DNA from: Chloroflexota bacterium
GTDB lineage: Bacteria > Chloroflexota > Anaerolineae > UBA4142
Assembly: GCA_016219275.1 (NCBI GenBank)
Contig: JACRBM010000085.1
Location: 1 to 53,846 of the forward strand
Direction of reading: 5' to 3'
DNA: 53,846 nt
Each line of letters begins with the position of its first letter. Within the stretch, counting starts at the first letter, position 1. Of the stretch, positions 33,097-39,664 are shown in pieces. Made by a program: the position numbers and the translations under genes. The notes beneath the pieces are model-generated. The model did no database searches and had not been told where the DNA came from. It saw only the letters and a program-made list of their open reading frames with translations.

Positions 33097-35468
33097 AACA
33101 ATTCGCCATTCGCCATTCGCCATTCGCCAATCTCCTCGCGCTCGCGTTCCTCGCCGCGCTGGTCCTGCTTTTCTTTTGGCGCATCATCACGCCGCGCCTG
33201 GAAGACCGCGCCGCGTTTCCGCCCGGCGATTTCACCGATCAGTTCTGGATGTTTCGCGTGTACGCGGCGCGCGCGTTCGCGCAAGGACGCTTGCCGCTCT
33301 GGTCGGAGAATTTCAACAGCGGGCATCCCTTTCTCGCGGACGTGCAGAGCGCAGTGTTTTATCCGGTGAGTCTGGTCTGGACGCTGATCGTCGTCGCACT
33401 GCGCGGCGAACATTTCACGCTCCTCGATTTGGAACTGGAAGCGATTCTGCATTTCATTCTCGCCGGCGCGTTCACGTTTTTGTTCGCGCAACGACTGTTG
33501 AGCCATCGCATCGCCGCGCTCGTCAGCGCGCTCACGTTCATGTTCAGCGGCTATCTCACGTCATATCCGCCGCAACAACTCGCCATCCTCGAAACCGCGA
33601 CCTGGCTACCGTTGACGCTTTATTTCTTAGAAACCGGTTTTAGCCACAGACTAACACAGATGCACACAGATAAAATAGAAAATCCGCGTTCATCCGCGCT
33701 CGTCCGCGTCCCATTCGATTTCATCGCCGCCGGCGTCACGCTCGGCATCGCCGCGCTCGCCGGTCATCCGCAAACATTTCTGTTCGTCGCGTACGCGTGT
33801 GTCATCTATTTTGTGTGGCGCGTCGTAATTCAGAATTCAAATTTCAAAATTCAAAATTCGGACTCGACAAACCTAATAACGAATTACCAATTACCAATTA
33901 CGCATCATGTATTACACTTCGCGCTCACCCTCCTCATCGCCGCCGGCATCTCCGCCGCGCAATGGGTTCCGACGCTCGAGTACCAAATGATTTCGACGCG
34001 CGCGGCAATCGGCTGGGCGGAAGCATCGCGCGGTTTTCCGACGCTCGATCCCATCCAAATGATTTTGCCGGGATTCATCAGTGCATTTCAGTCGCCGCTT
34101 TACGTCGGTGTTCTACCCTTGTGGCTCGCGTTGTTCGCGCTCTTCGCGCGCGAGCGCGGCGAGCGCGCGAAAAACTATTGGGCATGGCTCGCGGTCGGTT
34201 CGCTCATCGTCGCGTTTGGATTTTACGCGTTCGGCTACGCGCTGTTCTATTTATTCGCGCCGGGATTCGCGCTCTTTCGCGGACAAGAACGCCTCGCGCT
34301 CGTCGTGAGTTTCGCGCTGGCGATGCTCGCGGGGTACGGAATGCGCGACCTAATGCAGGCGTCGCCCGATGTGAAACGCGCGCGCCGCGCGTGGGCACTC
34401 TTGCCCGCCGGCATCACGATCAGTCTGATGTTCGTGTTCACGCTCTACCTTTCCGGCACCGTGCGGCAATCCGGTCGCGTCGCGTTTCTCGGCGACCGCG
34501 CGGCGTTGATGGCGTTGCTGTTCACACTCGCGACCGCATTGATCGCGTGGCGCATTCGGTCAAGCGATAAATCGCACGCCTCAACCAGTTCAAGCCCGCT
34601 AAAGCAAGCTGGTCTGTTTGCCGCGCTCACGTTGGTTTTGCTTGTGTTTGATCTGTTCAGCATCAACAACACCGCGTACAACGCGAGCACCGCACCGCGC
34701 TTTCCGGTCACATCGCTAATCGAAACGATTCGCAACACGCCCGGCATCTTTCGCGTTGTGGACGAAGCGACGCAACCGGGTCACTTTGGCATCGCGCATC
34801 GCTTGGACGAAATCGGCGGCATCAGTCCGCTTCGCATCGCGGCGTACGATGTTCTGCGCGATAATTTGCCGGAAGAAAAAATCTATCCACTGCTCAATGT
34901 GCGTTTCCTGCTCACCGAACGACCTGGGTTTGCGAACACGCGAGCGATCGCGCTGGATGGAAAAACACATTTGCTCGAACTGGACAACGCGATGCCGCGC
35001 GCCTGGTTCGCGCCGTTCGCGATTCAAAACTCGAATGACGATCAAGTACTTGCCGCGATGTCGAGCGACGCGTTCGATCCGTGGTACGTGGCGTACATCG
35101 CCGATGCGTCGCCATTCCCACTCCCCTCTCCTGATAGGAGAGGGGCAGGGGGTGAGGTCGCGCACGCGGCGGATTTTCAGCGTATCACGCCGGAGCGCGT
35201 GCGCGTGATCGTGAACGCGCCGGCGGATGGCGTGCTCGTGTTGAGCGAAAACTATTACTATCCCGGCTGGCGCGCGTTCGTGGACGGCATCGAAATGAAA
35301 ATCTTGCGCGCGAACATCGCGCTCAGCGCGGTGCCCGTGCGCGCCGGCGCGCAGCAAGTCGAGTTTGTGTTCGAGCCGTGGTCGGTGAGAATCGGTATCA
35401 TTCTCACTGGCATCACGGTGTTTATCGTCGTGTTGAGTACGCTCAACGCGATGGTCAAACGTAAATAA
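33093..35468 (+). CDS. YfhO-type large membrane protein
   Basis: 791 aa. Many helices across residues 12-530, a soluble stretch, and a last helix near 765-785. DFTDQFWMFRVYAARAFAQG followed by LPLWSENFNSGHPFLADVQS, and the late ENYYYPGWRAFVDG, are YfhO-family signatures; YfhO acts in lipoteichoic acid glycosylation in Bacillus. At least five repeat inserts are read in frame: 33101-33129 (AIRHSPFA), 33640-33712 (HRLTQMHTDKIENPRSSA), 33825-33906 (NSNFKIQNSDS then NYQLPITHH), 34562-34612 (SDKSHASTSSSPLKQA) and 35115-35158 (PLPSPDRRGAGGE). Overlaps both neighbours. Confidence 0.9.
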   Translation: MKQFAIRHSPFANLLALAFLAALVLLFFWRIITPRLEDRAAFPPGDFTDQFWMFRVYAARAFAQGRLPLWSENFNSGHPFLADVQSAVFYPVSLVWTLIVVALRGEHFTLLDLELEAILHFILAGAFTFLFAQRLLSHRIAALVSALTFMFSGYLTSYPPQQLAILETATWLPLTLYFLETGFSHRLTQMHTDKIENPRSSALVRVPFDFIAAGVTLGIAALAGHPQTFLFVAYACVIYFVWRVVIQNSNFKIQNSDSTNLITNYQLPITHHVLHFALTLLIAAGISAAQWVPTLEYQMISTRAAIGWAEASRGFPTLDPIQMILPGFISAFQSPLYVGVLPLWLALFALFARERGERAKNYWAWLAVGSLIVAFGFYAFGYALFYLFAPGFALFRGQERLALVVSFALAMLAGYGMRDLMQASPDVKRARRAWALLPAGITISLMFVFTLYLSGTVRQSGRVAFLGDRAALMALLFTLATALIAWRIRSSDKSHASTSSSPLKQAGLFAALTLVLLVFDLFSINNTAYNASTAPRFPVTSLIETIRNTPGIFRVVDEATQPGHFGIAHRLDEIGGISPLRIAAYDVLRDNLPEEKIYPLLNVRFLLTERPGFANTRAIALDGKTHLLELDNAMPRAWFAPFAIQNSNDDQVLAAMSSDAFDPWYVAYIADASPFPLPSPDRRGAGGEVAHAADFQRITPERVRVIVNAPADGVLVLSENYYYPGWRAFVDGIEMKILRANIALSAVPVRAGAQQVEFVFEPWSVRIGIILTGITVFIVVLSTLNAMVKRK
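33640..33712. repeat. In-frame interspersed repeat (CACAGA / TCCGCG words)
   Basis: Words CACAGACTAACACAGATGCA and CGCGTTCATCCGCGCTCGTC follow a helix-ending segment of the YfhO-type protein. The wording is unlike the flanking CG-rich coding sequence, and TCCGCG words also occur in the spacer at 8778-8844. Confidence 0.8.
33825..33906. repeat. In-frame word repeat (TTCAAAATTC / AATTACCA)
   Basis: Two blocks, AATTCAAATTTCAAAATTCA-like and GAATTACCAATTACCAATTA-like, joined by a short linker, all open in the YfhO-type frame. Much more AT-rich than the gene around it. Confidence 0.88.
35115..35158. repeat. In-frame hairpin repeat (CCCCTCTCCT)
   Basis: CCCCTCTCCT (35123-35132), GAT loop, AGGAGAGGGG (35136-35145), then CAGGGGGTGAGG. 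It encodes PLPSPDRRGAGGE in the soluble part of the YfhO-type protein. As RNA it would form a 10-bp stem inside the message. Confidence 0.88.
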
Positions 35469-37687
35469 TGGCACGTCAACTCTTTTTTCCGTTCGTTCTT
35501 TTCCTCGCCCTCGTCGCGTGCGCGCGTCCTCTACCCACGCTCGTTCCCCAATTGGTTTCCAGTTCGTCGCTCGCCATCCTCGACACCGACGCGCAAGACG
35601 TGGCGTGGTCGCGCGACGGCAAAATACTCGCGTACGCGAAACGCGCGTCCGATGGGTACCTCGATATTTGGACGAGCCAGCCGGACGGACGCGACAAACG
35701 GTGCTTGACCTGCAATCGAAATTTTTCGCGACGAAATCGCGTCGGCATCGCGCCGCGCCCCCAGAATGATTTTATCGCGTTCGTCGCCGCGAACGACGAC
35801 GTGCGCGACGCCGTGATCCCAGATCTGGCGCATCCCAGCACCGCGCTGAACTCGAATCTCTGGGCGATGCAAGCGGACGGCAGCCAGGTATGGAAGTTGA
35901 CCGATTTGCCGACCGATTCACGCGCGCCACGCGCGATGGGTCATCCGCGATTCTCGCGCGACGGCAAGCAGCTCGCGTGGACCGAATCGCTGGGCAAAAC
36001 CGATTCCTCGCGCCAACTGGCGTGGGGCGAGTGGACAATCACGATCGCGGATTTCGTCGTCGAGAACAACGCGCCGAAAATAAAAAACATTGTCCGCGCG
36101 CAACTGGGCGAGCAACACGCGTTTATCGCCGTGAACGATTGGTCGCGCGACGGACGCGCGATTTTATTGTCCGGCAATTTATCGCACGGTCAGTCGGTCA
36201 ACGGACTCGATATTTTCGAGTACACGATTGCGACCGGCGAACTCGAACAGTTGACGGATTCGCGCGACGACTGGGATGCGGACGCGCATTACACACCCGA
36301 CGAAAAAATGATTGCATGGATATCGAGCGCCGACTTGCGCGTCGCGATCTCCGATGTGCGCGCGTGGCAGAACGATCTGCGGACCGAACTCTGGACAATG
36401 GAACGCGATGGCTCGAACCAGCAACGCGTAACATTTTTCAATCAACCCGGCACGGCGGATTACGATTGGTTTCAGAACAATGTCGCCAAGGCAACACGCG
36501 TCACCGTCGCGAATAGCGCGTCCAGTCCTGATGGTAAAAAAATTGTGTTGACGCTCGCGTACCCAGACTCGTCACAAAAAATCCACACACTCCTCGTCGC
36601 GCTCGATTTGACTCAGCGCGAACAAAATCCGGCCGGCGCATCCGCGACGACAGTCCCGCGCGAGTATCAATCACTCGCCGCCGAACTGAACGCGCGGCTC
36701 GACGAATTCGCGGCGCGGCTCGACGCGCAACCCAGGATCGCCGCGACGCCGCTCGTCCTGGCAGCGGAACTGCTCCCGGCGCACTCGAGTCGCGGCGACG
36801 ATTTATTGACCAACCGCACGTACCAGAATGCGCTTGCGTACCTGGACGCGTTGCAGACGCTCGGCGCGCGCGGCGTGCAAATTACGATTGGCTATCCGGT
36901 CCTCTCGGTCGAATTTGCGCGCACGCGCGAGTATGCCGCGTTCTACAAACGCCTCGCCCAGGAAATTCGGCGGCGCAAAATGACTCTGCTCGTCAACGCG
37001 AGTCTGCCGCGCGCGGATTATCGCCCGCCCTCGCTCGAAAAATACAAGCAAGTCAAACGCGAGCACATCGCGGCGATTGTGCGCGAGATTCAGCCCGATT
37101 ATCTCACGCTCGCCAACGAACCGGCGACCGAAGCAAAAATCACCGGCTTGTCCATCCCATTGACGAGTTTTATCGAGCACATCAATTTTATTCTGGGCAT
37201 CGTGGATCATCGCAACGTTTGGATCGGCGCAGGGACGGGCAACGGCGATGATCCGGCGTACATTCAGGCGCTTGCCAAAATTCCCAGCGTGGACTATATT
37301 GACATCCACATCAACGCGGCGAATCGCGATGGACTGACGCGTTTGCTCGAGTTCGCGGAGACGGCGCGCGCGAATAATAAACATATCGTCATCGGCGAGG
37401 CGTGGCTTGCCAAAACCGGCGCGCCTGACGCGTTCGCGTTCTGGCAAACGCTCGACGCGAAATTTATCAACGTGAGCGCACAATTCGCGCGGCAGAATCG
37501 CATCGAGTTTCTCGCGTTCGCACAGCCCAACTATTTTTTCGCGTATCTCGATTACGACACGACGCGTCCGAATCTCGCGCAACCAGACCTCGCGCAACTC
37601 ACCGACCTCGCGGCAAGCCAACAAATGCGCGCGGGCAAAATTACCGCGACCGGACTCGCCTTTCAAAAACTCGCGACCAGTAAATAA
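35468..37687 (+). CDS. Lipoprotein: TolB-like propeller joined to a possible GH-A TIM barrel
   Basis: 739 aa. The signal peptide ends in a lipobox (LFLALVAC), so it should be an anchored lipoprotein. Residues about 30-390 hold WD40/PD40-type strands (VAWSRDGKILAYAKRASDG, HPRFSRDGKQLAWTESL, DWSRDGRAILLSGNL). From about 395 the sequence changes to a TIM-barrel-like region: RGVQITIGYPVLSVEF, YLTLANEPATEAKI with Asn-Glu before Pro, and KHIVIGEAWLAKTG with a second Glu. Asn-Glu plus a later Glu is the acid/base and nucleophile pattern of clan GH-A retaining glycosidases. Substrate unknown. The ATG overlaps the previous stop by one base. Confidence 0.8.
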   Translation: MARQLFFPFVLFLALVACARPLPTLVPQLVSSSSLAILDTDAQDVAWSRDGKILAYAKRASDGYLDIWTSQPDGRDKRCLTCNRNFSRRNRVGIAPRPQNDFIAFVAANDDVRDAVIPDLAHPSTALNSNLWAMQADGSQVWKLTDLPTDSRAPRAMGHPRFSRDGKQLAWTESLGKTDSSRQLAWGEWTITIADFVVENNAPKIKNIVRAQLGEQHAFIAVNDWSRDGRAILLSGNLSHGQSVNGLDIFEYTIATGELEQLTDSRDDWDADAHYTPDEKMIAWISSADLRVAISDVRAWQNDLRTELWTMERDGSNQQRVTFFNQPGTADYDWFQNNVAKATRVTVANSASSPDGKKIVLTLAYPDSSQKIHTLLVALDLTQREQNPAGASATTVPREYQSLAAELNARLDEFAARLDAQPRIAATPLVLAAELLPAHSSRGDDLLTNRTYQNALAYLDALQTLGARGVQITIGYPVLSVEFARTREYAAFYKRLAQEIRRRKMTLLVNASLPRADYRPPSLEKYKQVKREHIAAIVREIQPDYLTLANEPATEAKITGLSIPLTSFIEHINFILGIVDHRNVWIGAGTGNGDDPAYIQALAKIPSVDYIDIHINAANRDGLTRLLEFAETARANNKHIVIGEAWLAKTGAPDAFAFWQTLDAKFINVSAQFARQNRIEFLAFAQPNYFFAYLDYDTTRPNLAQPDLAQLTDLAASQQMRAGKITATGLAFQKLATSK

Positions 37688-37730
37688 TTCGTAATTGGTA
37701 ATTCGTAATTCGCCATTCGCCATTCGCAAC
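37685..37730. repeat. Word-repeat spacer abutting a start codon
   Basis: TAATTCGTAATTGGTAATTC then GCCATTCGCCATTCGC words fill the whole gap between the lipoprotein gene and the first ABC ATPase, ending 3 bases before its ATG. No ribosome binding site is left. Confidence 0.88.
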
Positions 37731-38675
37731 ATGCTGGGTCAAATTCAAGCCGAACAATTATCGAAACGCTTTCACAAAAACGACGCGGTGCGCGGCGTGA
37801 ATCTCGACATCGCGCCCGGCGAAATCTACGGACTGATTGGTCCCGACGGCGCGGGCAAGACGACGACGATTCGGATGCTCGCCGGCGTGATGAAGCCGAG
37901 CGCGGGCGTGGCGCGCGTGAGCGGCTTGGACACGGCGCGTCAAGCCGAACGGTTGCGCGCACAAGTCGGCTACATGTCGCAACGCTTTTCGCTGTACGGC
38001 GATCTGTCGGTGCGCGAGAATATCGAATTCTACGCGGACATTTTCGGCGTGCGCGGTCCAGAACGCGCTGAGCGCATCGCGCGGCTCTTGCGTTTCGCGC
38101 GGCTCGAACAATTCCAGGAGCGCGACGCGGGCGTGCTCTCCGGCGGCATGAAGAAAAAACTGGGTCTCGCGTGCGCGCTGATTCATCGTCCCAGGGTCTT
38201 GTTCCTCGACGAGCCGACGAACGGCGTAGACCCGATCTCGCGCCGCGAGTTCTGGGACATTCTCAGCGACTTGCACATCGAAGGCGTCACGATTTTTATT
38301 AGCACCGCGTATCTTGACGAAGCCGAGCGTTGCGCGCGCGTCGGCTTGATGTACCGCGGCGAGATTATTCGCGAGGGTACGCCCGCGGCGTTGCGCCAAC
38401 TCGTCCAGGGCGATTTGCTCGCAGTCGTGACGAGCGATCTGCAAATCGCGGAACCGCTCGCGCAAAAACTCGAAGGCGTGTTCGAAGTCCAGGTCTACGG
38501 CGACCGCTTGCATGTGTTCGTGGACGATGCGTCACGCCGCGCGCGCGAAATCGAAAACGCGTTGAACGCCGCCGGCGCGCACGTAACCCAGGTTCGTCCC
38601 ACCGCGCCGCATTTGCAGGAAGCGTTTATTTCGCTGATCGCTCAGGAAGGCGGGAGGATGAGGGATGAAGGATGA
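37731..38675 (+). CDS. ABC transporter ATPase (1), ABC-2 exporter type
   Basis: 314 aa from the ATG at 37731. Walker A GPDGAGKTTT, Q-loop SQRFSLYGDLSV, signature LSGGMKKKLGLA, Walker B VLFLDEPTNGVDP, and a STAYLDEAERC segment where the H-loop His is replaced by Ala. A C-terminal regulatory region (about 225-310) follows. Closest in layout to YbhF/CcmA-type ATPases of multidrug or polysaccharide ABC-2 exporters. The final residues GGRMRDEG come from the GGATGAGGGATG repeat shared with the next gene, which it overlaps by 11 bp. Confidence 0.93.
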   Translation: MLGQIQAEQLSKRFHKNDAVRGVNLDIAPGEIYGLIGPDGAGKTTTIRMLAGVMKPSAGVARVSGLDTARQAERLRAQVGYMSQRFSLYGDLSVRENIEFYADIFGVRGPERAERIARLLRFARLEQFQERDAGVLSGGMKKKLGLACALIHRPRVLFLDEPTNGVDPISRREFWDILSDLHIEGVTIFISTAYLDEAERCARVGLMYRGEIIREGTPAALRQLVQGDLLAVVTSDLQIAEPLAQKLEGVFEVQVYGDRLHVFVDDASRRAREIENALNAAGAHVTQVRPTAPHLQEAFISLIAQEGGRMRDEG

Positions 38676-38708
38676 AATTTCATTCTTCATCCCTCATCCC
38701 TCATCCTT
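38653..38708. repeat. Inverted word repeat at an ABC gene junction
   Basis: GGAGGATGAGGGATGAAGGA on the left returns as TTCTTCATCCCTCATCCC on the right. It encodes the last residues of ATPase 1 and the first residues (MKDEISFFIPHPSS) of ATPase 2. Confidence 0.9.
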
Positions 38709-39657
38709 TGGCGGATTGGATTTCGCGTTGTCAATTCAAAACGATGCTATCGTCGTAAACAACCTTACGCGCAAGTTCGGCAAATTCACCGCGGTGAACC
38801 AGATTTCGTTCACGGTCGCGCGCGGCGAGATTTTTGGTTTTCTCGGTCCGAACGGATCGGGCAAGACGACGACGATCAAAATGTTGCTGGGTCTCTTGCA
38901 TCCGACGAGCGGTACCGCGTCCGTCCTGGGGTACGATATCGCGCGACACGCCGAAGCGATTCGCAGTCGTGTCGGGTACGTGTCGCAGAAATTTAGTTTG
39001 TACACCGATCTGAACGTGATCGAGAATCTGAATTTCTACGGACGCGCGTATCGCGTATGGGGCAAGGAATTGGAGGCGCGTCGTCAAAGCGCACTCGAGT
39101 TGTCCGGGCTGGCGGGCTGTGAACACAAAGTGACCGCGCACCTCGCCGGTGGTTTCAAGCAACGGCTCGCGCTCGCCGTCGCCATTTTGCACGAACCGCA
39201 ACTCTTGTTTCTCGACGAACCGACCGCGGGCGTAGACCCGGTGAGTCGCCGCGATTTTTGGCGACTGCTCTATCGCCTCGCCGCGCAAGGCACGACGATT
39301 TTCGTGACGACACATTACATGGACGAAGCGGAACAATGCCATCGCCTTGCATTTATTCATGAAGGACGCCTCGTTGCGACCGGCACGCCGAGCGACATCA
39401 AAGCGAAACAGATGCGCGGGCACGTCATCGAAATTGATTGCGAACCATCGGGGCAGGCGCTCAACGTGCTACGCAAAATCGAAAACCTGGATGAGGTCGC
39501 GCTGTACGGCAGTCTCGTTCACATCGTCGCACACGATGTCGCGACGCAACAGCCGATCATCGAAAACGCGTTGCGCGACGCGCAGGTGACCATCAACAGT
39601 ATCGGCGTGATTCCACCGTCGCTCGAAGATGTGTTTATTGCCAGAGCCAAGGGTTAG
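38665..39657 (+). CDS. ABC transporter ATPase (2), ABC-2 exporter type
   Basis: 330 aa. Walker A GPNGSGKTTT, Q-loop SQKFSLYTDLNV, signature LAGGFKQRLALA (Ala in place of Ser), Walker B LLFLDEPTAGVDP, H-loop VTTHYMDEAEQC intact. Paired with ATPase 1, whose H-loop is altered, it may form an asymmetric heterodimer with one full catalytic site. The first 17 residues are encoded by a repeat; homology starts near IVVNNLTRKFGKFTAVNQIS, so the true start may be downstream. No permease gene is adjacent. Confidence 0.93.
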   Translation: MKDEISFFIPHPSSFGGLDFALSIQNDAIVVNNLTRKFGKFTAVNQISFTVARGEIFGFLGPNGSGKTTTIKMLLGLLHPTSGTASVLGYDIARHAEAIRSRVGYVSQKFSLYTDLNVIENLNFYGRAYRVWGKELEARRQSALELSGLAGCEHKVTAHLAGGFKQRLALAVAILHEPQLLFLDEPTAGVDPVSRRDFWRLLYRLAAQGTTIFVTTHYMDEAEQCHRLAFIHEGRLVATGTPSDIKAKQMRGHVIEIDCEPSGQALNVLRKIENLDEVALYGSLVHIVAHDVATQQPIIENALRDAQVTINSIGVIPPSLEDVFIARAKG

Positions 39658-39664
39658 ATTGGAA

